Source: Puccinellia tenuiflora (lineage: Eukaryota > Streptophyta > Magnoliopsida > Poales > Poaceae). Taken from it: a stretch of 64,000 nt of DNA. The stretch lies in NCBI GenBank assembly GCA_012064385.1, contig QRDG01000418.1, forward strand, positions 219,999 through 283,998, written 5' to 3'. Numbering within the stretch: position 1 is the first letter of the stretch; the number at the start of each line of letters is the position of its first letter. Both the position numbers and the translations under genes were made by a program. Under the pieces are notes generated by a model. That model was not told the origin of the DNA. It saw nothing but the letters and a program-made list of their open reading frames with translations, and ran no database searches. Shown one piece after another: positions 53,455-64,000 of the stretch.

Positions 53455-54674
53455 CCAACTGTCACATCCCGAAAATTCGTCCCTAATTTTAGTGATGTTT
53501 TCCCACGCCTGAAAAACTTTTTCGATTTTCAAAACATTTTCTTTGAACCAGATGGTCTTTGACTTGACTTTGGTTTCGCTCTCTTGGAAATTTCCCAACA
53601 AATCCCCGACCTTTGCCGACCCCACCATAACTTCATACCATTGTCTTGCCGGTCGAACATTGATTCCATTTGGAAATTCTAAAACCACTCCCATCTATCC
53701 CACCAAAAGCCACCACCCAGTTATAGCTTGAAATAAATTCTACCAAACTACCATATGGTTCCCTCATACATGTACATCACTCCCATGGAAAAATATTTCA
53801 TAGTCCCATGCAATAATTCCAAGTTTATTCATATTGCCTATTATGCCATCTTCGATTCCGAAATTATCTGGACACCTTCCACTCATCCAAAAATTCTGAA
53901 ATTTTGGTGAGGTGCATGATTTAACCTCCTGAACATTTCACTCCATTGGCCCAACCCCATTTGAGCAATATTTGAGGTACTTCCTTTGTAATGCCCTTTT
54001 CATGCCTATTTGCAATTTTCAAAGCAACCCCTAGCTACAAAAATCATTTTGCATTGACACTTTTCCAGATTGACAACCTCCCGTATATAACCTCATATCC
54101 CCAATATCAGAGCAATATCATTTGAGGAAGCACACTTGGCATGCCCATGCCATTAGGGCATTTTTGGACACCGAATTGTTTGACCACTCTCCATGTACCC
54201 AATTGAGCTCAAACTTCACCAACATCCTACATACACCTATCCTAGCCTACTGTGAATTTTGGGGATTTTTCTGAGATGGGGAAGACCTCTGTCATTTCAT
54301 CGAACACCTGGCGCAACCCCGGTTTTCTGAAAATCTTATACATAAAAGTTTGTTGCCTTTGAGTGATTCTGGTTTTGTTGTGTTGGTCTCGTCGTTACGA
54401 ACCCAGTGGTGCGACTCGTTTTCCATTTCATGCCCTGAGTCAACAGGAACGCGACGATGTCGCTCGCGTCGCGCTCTGGACATCCCGGACGCACGATTAG
54501 GCGTGACCTAAACCTGCCTAACCCAAAAACCCTGCCTAATTCCCGCACAGTAACTTCACTATGGAGCGCTGTGCATCCAGCTCAGCCTCCCTATCCAGCC
54601 CCCCGTTCTTATCCCCTCCCCTCTTATCTCCATGGCCATGGACACGTGGTTGGCCACCCCTCCTCGCCCCCGCC

Positions 54675-54680
54675 TATAAA
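54675..54680 (+). promoter_or_regulatory. TATA box of the solo LTR
   Basis: Reads CGCCTATAAAGACC in a GC-rich setting about 1.2 kb into the LTR. R would begin about 54705, leaving an unusually long R-U5 of about 3.7 kb. Confidence 0.6.
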
Positions 54681-56644
54681 GACCACCCCCGAGCCCTCTC
54701 GCGCGGGCAGCACCTCACTCTCCCCCTCCTGGAGCCCCTCTGCTTCGTTTAGTCGCGGGATGGCGGAGCTCTGCTCCGTTTCGGCCGAGGATGTCGCCGT
54801 CGGTTCACGGACCACGGCGAGCTCCATATCGAGCCATCCTCCGATTAAACCGGTGGAGTGGTTCCCCTTGCTGCCCTCTACCTCCCAGACATCTCCGTTT
54901 GCAAAGTAGTGGCCCGAGGCCTCGTCTCCGTCCGGGAACCACCGGCGGCGACCTCACGGAGCGCGTGTCCGTGGGGCGCACCCGTGCTTCCCCGCACCCG
55001 TAACCTCCATCCCCGAAGGCGGCGCGGCGGGGCGGTCCTTCCCGAGCCCTCGGTGGCCGGCGGCGGTGCGCCAGGCGACGGCGGACGGCGGTCGGCGGCC
55101 GGCGGCCGAACCGGCCCGAGCCGCATCGGGCTCGCTCCCGCGGGCCATCCGCGCGTAGGAGGCGGCGACTGGCGGCGGCGGCGGAGCACCCTCCCAGGCA
55201 CCGGTGGCCGGCGGCGGGCGCCAGGGCGGCGGCGGCCGACGGTCGAGCCAGCCGAGACCGCGTCGGGCCCGTCCCGCGTCGGTCGCGTCCCGCACGAGGG
55301 AGACGACCAGCGGTCGCCAGCGTGGCGCCAGGTCACCCCGACCGGCGGGCCCCGCCTCGACCCGGCCCACTGTCAGGGCAAGTGGAGGCGGAACCGGTGG
55401 TTTCCGTCTTCTCCTTTGAAAGGCGTATTTTCCGGAAGGTCCGCGACCAGCCCAGCCCAGCTCGGAAACGGCCCGTTCTGTTTTTTTTTCCCGAAGTGAG
55501 CAGCAGATAGTTATTCGTCGCCGGGCCATAACTTTTGAACCGTAGCTCCGTTTGAGGTGATTCAAATTTGTAAATTCATAGTTTTAAGAGCTCTATCCAG
55601 CGGTATAGGTTTTACATTTTTGTAAAAAGTTTATATGCTCAGCACCCGCGTATGCATGTATAGGTGTTCCGCGGTACCGGCAAACCGAGACCCTAACCCG
55701 CGACATGTCCGTGACCCTCCAAGCCAAATGGCGTCGATCATCGAAGGCAAGCTAACCACTTGCTATGAACACTCAAGCGGTGCCATTTGTTACATATTAT
55801 CATATCACATATGCGCATTATGTTTTATTGCTAGCCGATGCTGATGTTGGTTCATGTGATTTCATGTGTATACTTGCATGTGATGTTTATTTAGAGCTTT
55901 GATAGCTACGCCATGTTTCATTTCAAGTATAGATAGTGATGCCATGTTTCACTCATCGTCCATGTGTGTATTAGAATGACGTGTGAATAATTTGTACGCC
56001 TCGCACTTGCGTGGCCTTGTCGAATGATCTAACTAGCTAACTATAAACCATGCGTCCCCATGATTGTTTGCTTCTTCTCCTTCGCCGAGGTGAGGAGCGG
56101 ACGAATGTCGTCTTATGATCCTCGGAGTTGGGGGCATTTGCCAAAGAGTTATTTGCTTCTTCTCCCTCCGTCAAACTTGGCTGGCATGTGCCCGCCATGA
56201 CTGCGACGCTTGGGAAGCTGGCTTTCATTTGGGTCTTATTGTCAAGATGGCTGACACCACGTCGAGTTAATCCTCGAGTGGAATGGATGCCTTCTTTCTT
56301 ATGATTGCTTTTCAGTTCATTTGGCGACTAAATACATGTTGGGCACCGCCCACGTGGATTGAATCTCGCCTACTTTCAGTATTATTATTTTATGTACCTT
56401 TACTTTCCTGCAATACGATAAACCCATCAAGTGTGGGTTGAGTTCCGGCCGGCGACTAAATACATGTTGGGCCCGTCCACGTGGATTGAATCTCGTCTAC
56501 TTTTCTGTAGAGTTGTGGCGTGTGTTGGACGGTACCATGCACCACTCCCCATTCCGGCGACGATGGACTGGGGAAACCGCCACAGTCAATGGAATGGAGG
56601 AACGGGATCGCGTGGACGCCTCCACTAACTTTTGTAGTCGACCC

Positions 56645-56850
56645 GTGGCTGTCACTGGTCGGAAGTATCTCCGTCCTCGCCCGATTGACGCTAACCAATT
56701 GTGCTATTTTATTTACTTCCTCAACCTGTGGCTGCTACTGGTCGGAAGTATCTCCGTCCTCGCCCGGTTGATTGTGCTATTTTATTTTCTTTAATCAACC
56801 TGTGGCTGTTACTGGCCGGAGGCAACTCCGCCATCGCCCGGTTGAAGTTA
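56645..56850 (+). repeat. Three-copy tandem repeat inside the solo LTR
   Basis: The phrase cctgtggctg, then actggtcggaagtatctccg and tcgcccg, recurs three times at a period of about 80-90 bases (near 56645, 56727 and 56799). The third copy is more diverged. A separate pair (aaatacatgttgggc ... cacgtggattgaatctcg) lies at 56330 and 56457. Confidence 0.85.
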
Positions 56851-58436
56851 TTCATCTTTGCTGAATTATTGCATGATTATTGTTGCTTATTGCTTGAACT
56901 ATTGTGTGGCTTATGTTTGCTTATGGTCTTATGTTGAAATGATAGATTATACTTGTTGTGTTGGACTAATCCTTACTGTGTTGGACTAATCCTCTGTTGT
57001 TTGGACTTGTTGTTAAATGAAACTGGAATAAATGAAACCCCCTCCAAGCTTCGATAGGGTCAGTCCATAGTGCCACCAATCTGAACCTTGAACGCACTAC
57101 CACTGTCGCCCAAATGGGAGAGCCATAGCCTATGTAACCTATCAAGCCTCCTTTGATGCTACCCACTTGGCAGGTCTAGTCGGATACTGCATAGTTGTGG
57201 TCGGGGCTAGTCTTGTGAAGGTTCCGGAGCTAGGCGTCGCTCATGAGTTGGGGACGTGCCGGATTCACTTCGTCATAAGACATAGAGTTATGTCGGTAGC
57301 TATACAGGGAGTGTCTTGGTAGCGTGAACGGTTATGTAAGTGTATCTTGCCTTGGCCAGGTGAGGTGCAATTAGATGGGTGGTAACTGCAACCTCTCGAG
57401 AGTGTGTCAACTAGCAGCTAGCCTTGTTCCTAGGTTATGGAACAGTTCAATGTCGGTCACACTATTGTCCTTTGTCGAGTCCGGAGGTTAAACTTAAGTT
57501 CGGTTTGAAAGAAAGATGAACAACCCGATTTCAATAGGCTGATGCAGGGAATGTTACTTGAATCGTGGATGGTTACCCGTGTTGGGGTGACGGTGTGATC
57601 GTTGGGAGCCTAGAGTTAGGCCCGAGCCAACGTCAGCCGTGCATGCCCCGAGCAGAGATATGAGGTCAGTGGGCCTAGCAGTTTGACAGATGAGATAAGG
57701 CCATGGGGCCTAGTAGTGATGACAGGTGATGTTTAATATTTGGTACCAATGGGTACCTCCGTTATTCGTCACAGGTAAGTTCTCTTGTGTGATCACCGGT
57801 ATACGATCCAACCCCACCTGGCTTGGACTCTGTGCTGGTGATACCCCTGTTATTTGCTAATGACATGATTTGTAGTGCTGCCTTGTTGCTACCCACTTGG
57901 ACTGCCGTAAGTAGATACTTGCCATGTTTAGATTATTTCTGTTGCTAGTTACCTGTTGCCTGATTGCTTGACTGTTCATGTCTTGTGGTTGTTTTCTTGC
58001 GAGTACGTCACCATACTCAAACTGGCTTTTCATGTGGCCAGACATTGAGAGGATTCATCTTCTACTATCGCAAGGAGATGGAGCAAGAGCATGCTAGGAT
58101 CAGTAGCCCAGCCAGATGCCTGTGGAATGGAGCCGCACCAAGCCGTTGCCGTACCTTTATCTTCCGCTGCCAGTTAAACTCTGTCCCGCGCTATACTTGG
58201 CCATGATAATTTCTCATGCCTTGATGGCCATGTAAAACCATTTGTAGCCCTTTGGGCCTGATTGTGTAATGATATTTCTGCTATGTTGCATTGTCGTAAC
58301 GTGCGTCCGGATATCTTGGGCTGGCGCACGGGGCGACCGCCTTTCTGACAATATGTGTCAGAAGGGGGTGCCACACCAACGGTGTGAGGTCTGTGTGCAC
58401 GCCTTGCCTGCTCATTTCCCCCTATGTCTCTAGATA

Positions 58437-59165
58437 ATTATCCAAGCAATTATGTACTTTTGACGCCTTTGGTTATCATATCATGCATCACCATGAATGC
58501 AAACACATTAATAGATCATAGTTGAGATGTAAGAGGACATGGCCAACTCATGATAAAGCCTGTTTGAACCTCTTGGTCACATGTACCGAGCCAATTAAGG
58601 ACATGGATGTACAAAATATACACCCGTCGTTTTCAAGATGAACTAATAAGTCTGACTTAATCTTGTAATTAATTGTTAGCACATATAATTTCAAACGTTG
58701 TACACCTAACACAAAAAATCTTGCTCCGCAATTGGCTTCGCGTGTAATTGACTCTCCCTCTTTTCTTATCCATACTTAAAACCTTTGCTTCATGCACTAA
58801 ACATCACATATCCGATCTGTCAGCCATGCTATTGTTGACCTCTCTTGTTACTTCCAAGAAGCCATTTTTCCATAATGACCGGTTCAAAGGCATGTCGATG
58901 CGCAACCTTCAACCCTTTATGGAAGCAATCATCTCAGTCTCCTGAGCACCTAGACACTGGTCGATGATATACCAGGATGAAACTAAGACCAGGCTTCTGA
59001 TCTCTTGCAACAGCTACCCAGCTAACACAACCGTTCTAAACTGAGAAACTCGCCTCCATGTTTATTTGTCTTCAACCCCCCGTGGGTTTCTGCCACTGAA
59101 TGACCTCAAACTGATTTGGAATAGGAGAAAGGTCACAAGTCTTGGCGAATTTTCCTTTGCTTTTT
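58437..59165 (-). pseudogene. RNase H-like pseudogene, copy 2
   Basis: Matches 52125-52820 along its length (attatgtacttttgacgcc ... ggcgaattttccttt). It carries its own set of stops and is too decayed to be translated. It is separated from its tandem partner segment by the solo LTR. Confidence 0.7.
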
Positions 59166-61833
59166 TAAATCACATGTCGAGAAAAGGTCAACACTATTTG
59201 CTGTTAGAGAATGATTCTTTAGGTTATTAAGAAAATTAGTCAAAGCATTAAGCGATGCGGTTCATTCCCGAAGATACAGTCCTAACCATCTAGGACCATA
59301 AGGATTTGGGACACTTAAGTCTGCTTCCATCAAGAAGGATAAAAAACAATTAGAACCACAAAGGTTTGGGACACTTCCGTCTGGGAGCCGACAGATTCAA
59401 CTAATAGTCATGCACAATCTGGACACTTTTGAACAAGGCGTGGAAGCCATCCTCAACCTCGGGATGTGATCATGCTTCAACTGTAACAATTTTCTTGTAC
59501 AGGTAGTGAAACCTTAACTTTCTGAGGTACATGTAATTCCCATATGTTATCCACATCATTATGCCTGCAGTCCCACTTGAGCTCTTTTGTCTATTATCGC
59601 TAGAATTATCAAAATTGAGGGCAAGCATGTATGCACGTTTAACTGAAAAATTTGTACTCTAACAGAAATTTAGGCAAGGAAGTTAGCATGGATCCTATTT
59701 GTGAGCTGATATTCGGAAAACATTATGCACATTGATTGTAAAAGTTTTGAAAAAAGTTTGAATTCCATTGCCTTGTAACAGGAGCATCAAATCTGAGGTA
59801 GCCTTAAGTTTATGCCTTCCAACTGATGACATCTCAGACTAACATCAAGGAGTAAGTTATTGTTCTAAACTTAGAATTCTTTTCTTCCTGTTGTACTGGA
59901 TTACATTTGGTTTTCTTGGTATTTTTATGGTAAAACTAGTGACATGCATGGCTAATCATTTTGAGATTCTATCAATAATTAGCCATGCACTCACTCAAAC
60001 TAGAATTTCATTTCTTCATTGGCTATAATTACTATAAAAGATACATATATTTGAATTCAGCATTTAGATTAGTTAAAACATGTAAATCAAGATTGGCCGG
60101 GAGTCGTAGCTATTGATTAGGAAAGGGTGTAGGTGTATCCTATTGTATGCAGTTCATCACTAGAACTTGTATGCACTAGGTTCTTTTGTATTTATTTTTC
60201 TTTTTGCAGTTTTTGTAGTGAATACACTATATGCATAATATTTCTCAATTTGATTTCACTGTAACCTTTTAAAACCAAAGATTGTAAGTAAAAAATGCCA
60301 ACATATGCGCATGGATGTAATTTCATAATTTTAATATGTTTTCTAGCTAGATGCAGCTTTACTATAGAAGGGAAGTAATTCATGTATGATATATGAGTAT
60401 TATGGATAAATGTTACGTTTATAGCAAGATTTATGTTTAGTATATCAGGTGTAGTTTTTTTGAGGTAGGATCTAGTTTTTAATTTGCGTTATTTAGTTAT
60501 AACTCACAGATGTTGTGTTTGTCATAGAGGGAGCTACTTTCACATTGCTTTGTTAGGTGATAAGACGATGTATTTTTAACCTTTTCTTAGTTGTTACAAG
60601 TAAGTTCGACGGGTTCGATATGTTGGATGTAATTTTTTTCATATAAGCATGTAGTTTTGCCTTAAAGATGTTCAAAGAGATACATGTAGTTTTGTGACAT
60701 TAGAATGAGTGTTTCAGAAAATGCAAAGCAAATATGTCACGTTTATACTTCGAAAAAGGGAAGGAAAAAGAGCAAGGGAGGATCAGAAACAAGAAACACA
60801 GACTGATACAGGGCCACATGCATTATCTCCATCTAAGAACACATGATTCGAATCTGGCAAACCTAAAACTTGCAATTTCCGACTAAATTAGAATCAGTCC
60901 CTCTTTTCGCTTCATAATCAATTTGTGCAATGTTGACTACAACAAGCATAACATTCTCATATAGGGTCTGTTTTTTTATACAATTACTCAAAAAAATTCA
61001 GAAAACACATCTGCATATTTTCATCGAAAACCAAGGTAGGATGGCCTCCCTACCTTGCCCTACTGGAAGTTCTGAGATGTGGAATTTTAGAAGGGAAAAG
61101 TTCCCAAAATATTCGCCAGATCTACTCCAAATGAGAAACTAAGGCCAACAGCGTAGCTCTGATATCAATTTGTCACAACCCGTAGCAGAAATTCCCCAGA
61201 TAATCAGCAATTCAAGCGAGAGACGAGGATTTATAGAAAATAAGGTGAGAAATCAGAGAGGGACAAGATGAGAGCCGAGCCGTGGAGCACCAACGGCGAT
61301 TCGGATTTATATTATAGGAATATTTGATAGATGCGTCTCAACATACAAGGCATTGCTTAATATAGCTCCGGTGCAACGGAGAAACAACGGAAAGTGAAAA
61401 TGTGACAGCTGAGCTGCAGACGTTGGCGCGAGACGGCAACCTGCCGCTTGAATATAGACCGCCCGATCTTCATAATCGAATCGGTACCATAGCGTGAGAG
61501 CCGTCCGATAACTGAATTGTCCTGGAGCGCTTGATCGACACTTCCTTCAGAGGTGCAGACAAACAGGTTATGACAAGGCGGCTTTGACAGAGGCCGGCCG
61601 CGGCGCGAGCGCGCCGGCATGAGAATATCCCGCCGCCCCAGACGGCCAGATGAGACGATTCCGTCGCACTCTCCGCCCGCCCGTGCCAGCCACGCTCCTC
61701 CAACGCGCACCGCGGCGGCACGAGGAAAATATACAAGCGCGCTAAGAGCAGGCAGCAGAAGAACAGCCGGAGAAGCCCGTACGAAGCTCGTGCCAGCGCC
61801 GAACGCCGCGGCGGCTGCTGGTTGGTGGTTCCT
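59166..61833. other. Intergenic sequence and upstream region of the SEC12-like gene
   Basis: AT-rich; no gene seen to about 61140. At 61151-61164 the minus strand reads ttgatatcagagct, like an initiator-Met primer-binding site, next to tgacaaa. A remnant of a copia-type element on the minus strand is possible. From 61560 the sequence becomes GC-rich and forms the promoter and leader of the next gene. Confidence 0.4.
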
Positions 61834-64000
61834 ATGGCGGGCGACGAGGCTCCCGCGTGGGGTGTCGTCGGGATGGTGGCCTGCGCGGCGTGGGTACGGC
61901 GGCGGGGCGGCGGTGCCAGCCGCCTCCTCGTGGTGTACGGCCGCGCCGGCACGGCCTCGTCCCCGCCCCTCCTCGACCTCTTAGCGTTCGACTCCAGGGC
62001 GTGCGCGCTCGCCTCCGAACCCCTGGTGAGCGGTCGCCCCCGTCCCCGGCGCCTGCTGCTACATACGTGTGGCCGGTGTCTCTGATCGAGGGTTTGGTTT
62101 GCAGCTGAGGGTCGCGATGGGCGAGGACGGAGACGACGCGCCGCGCGCCATCGCCGTGCACCCCGCCGGAGACGAGTTTGTCTGCGCCACCGCCAAAGGC
62201 TGTAGGTCAGCCCCCGTCGCTTTGGTTCTTGTGCACGATTTTGCTCTGCTGCGTGCGATCGACTGCATATTATTTTGAACTTGTGTTTCATTATAACTGA
62301 GAGAACAATCGGTACGAGAGCATAGACATTCTTCAGACTTTTGATAGTACCAGAAATCTCATTCATTTATGTATGCGATTGACTACAAATCATTTGAAGT
62401 TCTGTTTCATTGTACTAATCAGTGGGAGACAGGGAGAGCATACACATTCCTCAGGCTTTTCATAACAGAAATTGAACCCTTTCCTTTTTCTCTTATTGTA
62501 TGCCAATTTCAGTCAATTTCCCCTCTATTGCAATCTTTGTTTAAGTATGGAAAGTCTATCGAGATAACACAACATTATATCACACTTGTAGGCTGTTCAA
62601 GCTGGTCTATGAAGACTTCAGTATCAACCTTATTGCGGTAGATTCTCCACCTCTCCAATCAGTTGGGATCCAGAGATGCATGGCATTCAGTACTGACGGT
62701 GCAAAGTTTGCTATTGGTGGTGAGGTAGTCTGCTGAATGCAAATTACAATTCTCAAATTCAGCTAAAGTAAATCACATTTTGATTTCTTAACTAATATCT
62801 CCTATTTTAATTTCACTACAACAGGATGGACATCTCAGAATATTTCGTTGGCCAAGTCTCAGTTTGCTTTGGATGAACCTAAAGCTCATAAATCCTTCCG
62901 AGACATGGACATCAGGTGAATGAAGGAAGAACCTTTTTATTTGAGAAAAATTACATTGCATTTATCGACATATGCATCATTTCCTCACTTGTGTATTACA
63001 TGAGTATTCATATCAATAGGATTTGATGAACTGTGCTGCACAACACAGCAAATCTGCTTGAGTGCTAGGTAAATAAGTTGATCCCCTTTTCGAAAAAAAA
63101 GGTAGTAAGTTGATAGTTTTAGTGTGGCCTTTTCAACAAGAGATCCTTGCTAAAAATTACTGAAAGATGGCAATTACTCTGCATTTTATTACTTCATCAA
63201 GTTTTGTTCCTGACGTAGTATTGTTTCTCACATGTAGCTTGGATTCAGAGTTCTTAGTCTCGACATCCACTGATGGTTCTGCAAGAATATGGAAGATAGA
63301 TGAGGGAGTCCCACTAGTAAATTTAACTAGATCAGCGGTATACAGTGTTAAATTAATTTAGTTTCCCTTTTACAATAACTGAAACTGATCTGGTTATTTG
63401 ACCATACTGTTTACATCTGTTCCTGCTTTACAGGATGAGAAAATTGAGTGTTGCTGCTTTTCCAGGGATGGAAAGAAACCTTTCCTGTTTTGCACACTTG
63501 TAAAAGGTAATCTGTTCAATGAAGTTAAGAAATGAACCATAGGAGAGCTTAAATTAAATATTTTTTGGTGACATAGGTAATGACATTTTGACTATGGTTT
63601 TGGACATAAGTAACTGGAAGAGAATTGGATACAAAAGGCTTCTACGGAAGCCTATTTCCACACTTTCAGTTAGCTTGGATGGGAAGTATCTCGCACTGTA
63701 AGTGATGAGATGGTGCATCTCATCTAATATTGACTTAGACAATGCTGCTATATTTAGCGTTACTAGGAATACTTGCATTGCCGAACTTTGAGGCTATTCA
63801 TAATATCTATTACTTTCCCAGAATTCAAACAACTTATTGATCTTTCTTTATCACATGTTTCGTCAGCTATTCTTCCTGTTCCATTTTTCCTTCAGTTGAC
63901 TGTATATATCTTTTTACAGAAACTTTTATATAATCGGATAAATGCTCCCCTGAAAAAAATGGTGGCTGATATTTAGTTGCATATTTCTGTAACTTAAGGA
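61834..64000 (+). CDS. SEC12-like WD40 protein, 5' part (runs off the window)
   Basis: Visible exons: 61834-62025, 62105-62205, 62592-62724, 62825-62915, 63238-63337, 63434-63506 and 63577-63697, all with GT..AG borders. Motifs fit the plant SEC12/PHF1 family: GLRVAM-like start of the propeller, RCMAFSTDGAKFAIGGEDGH, KAHKSFRDMDIS, LDSEFLVSTSTDGSARIWK, SRDGKKPFLFCTLVKG and LRKPISTLSVSLDGKYLA. SEC12 is the ER membrane exchange factor that loads SAR1 with GTP for COPII budding; PHF1 is the relative needed for phosphate transporter exit. The C-terminal membrane anchor lies outside the window. Within exon 4 the frame changes between WPSLSL and LDEPKAHKSF, about 62860-62870, as if one T were missing from the run in gcttt. 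It is either a sequencing error or an inactivating deletion. Confidence 0.85.

Larger units (their letters stand above)
53460..58375 (+). mobile_element. Solo LTR, 4916 bp, with 5-bp target duplication
   Basis: Starts TGTCACATCCCG and ends GTGCCACA, flanked by ccaac on both sides (53455-53459 and 58376-58380). It interrupts an otherwise continuous duplicated segment, so its limits are confirmed by the uninterrupted copy at 52100-52140. There is no second LTR and no gag or pol, so it is read as a solo LTR. The length is like the 4-5 kb LTRs of Triticeae large retrotransposon derivatives such as Sukkula (family inferred). A TATA box (cctataaag) at 54675-54680 is followed by a GC-rich leader. 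Small open frames around 54700-55500 are not convincing genes. Confidence 0.85.

Noticed and set aside
54457..55565. Overlapping open frames in a GC-rich stretch, both strands
   Set aside because: They lie inside the solo LTR just after its TATA box, are compositionally driven, and lack splice context or domains.
61857..62366. Overlapping frames on both strands around the SEC12-like exons
   Set aside because: Explained by the GC-rich first two exons of the plus-strand gene.
1..64000. tRNA, rRNA, CRISPR arrays or prokaryotic operons
   Set aside because: No cloverleaf, rRNA core or spaced repeat array was seen; repeats present are transposon or tandem duplications.

Overview
The window reads as nuclear DNA of a large-genome grass, most likely Triticeae (wheat, Aegilops or barley group). 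It has nested LTR retrotransposons, a very long solo LTR, several MITE families, plant-type intron signals (GT..AG, T-rich acceptors) and a few small islands of multi-exon genes. There is no bacterial gene structure, CRISPR array or rRNA. All calls come from reading the sequence; nothing was searched against a database.

Layout. 1-13314: a Ty3/gypsy element of Tat-type organisation on the minus strand. Its 3' LTR is cut by the window start and its 5' LTR is at 12219-13314. Gag-pol is degraded. A long antisense accessory gene on the plus strand lies between pol and the 3' LTR. 13315-19732: the right part of an Athila-like gypsy element on the plus strand (gag, protease, a short 3' ORF, 3' LTR) into whose gag the first element inserted; no RT or integrase is visible. 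19733-25950: an Ala/Glu-rich ORF with a class II element end, a dead L1-type LINE on the minus strand split by an LTR-like insert, and a 166-bp direct repeat.

25952-36546: a two-exon gene of unknown function. Its intron holds an old Mutator fragment, and its second exon is interrupted by a 6.8-kb Mutator-like element (MULE, 29543-36346). The MULE has a 10-bp target duplication, about 110-bp terminal inverted repeats, an uninterrupted 931-residue transposase frame, two accessory genes, and a TATA promoter preceded by about a dozen E2F-like TCCCGYY motifs. This is the most interesting unit in the window.

40656-48975: two intact host genes head to tail. One is a BAH-PHD chromatin reader of the SHL/EBS family (5 exons, 225 aa) and the other a chloroplast Obg GTPase (9 exons, 505 aa). 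Each carries a hAT-type MITE in an intron. 49500-59165: MITEs, then a tandemly duplicated RNase H-like pseudogene split by a 4.9-kb solo LTR with a 5-bp target duplication. 61834-64000: the first seven visible exons of a SEC12-like WD40 gene, running off the window, with an apparent one-base deletion in exon 4.

Functionally, the host genes belong to separate processes: chromatin reading, plastid ribosome or GTPase function, and ER export. The rest is best understood as layered transposon history. The order of events can be read from nesting: Athila-like element, then Tat-type element; LINE, then LTR-like insert; local duplication, then solo LTR; host gene, then MULE.
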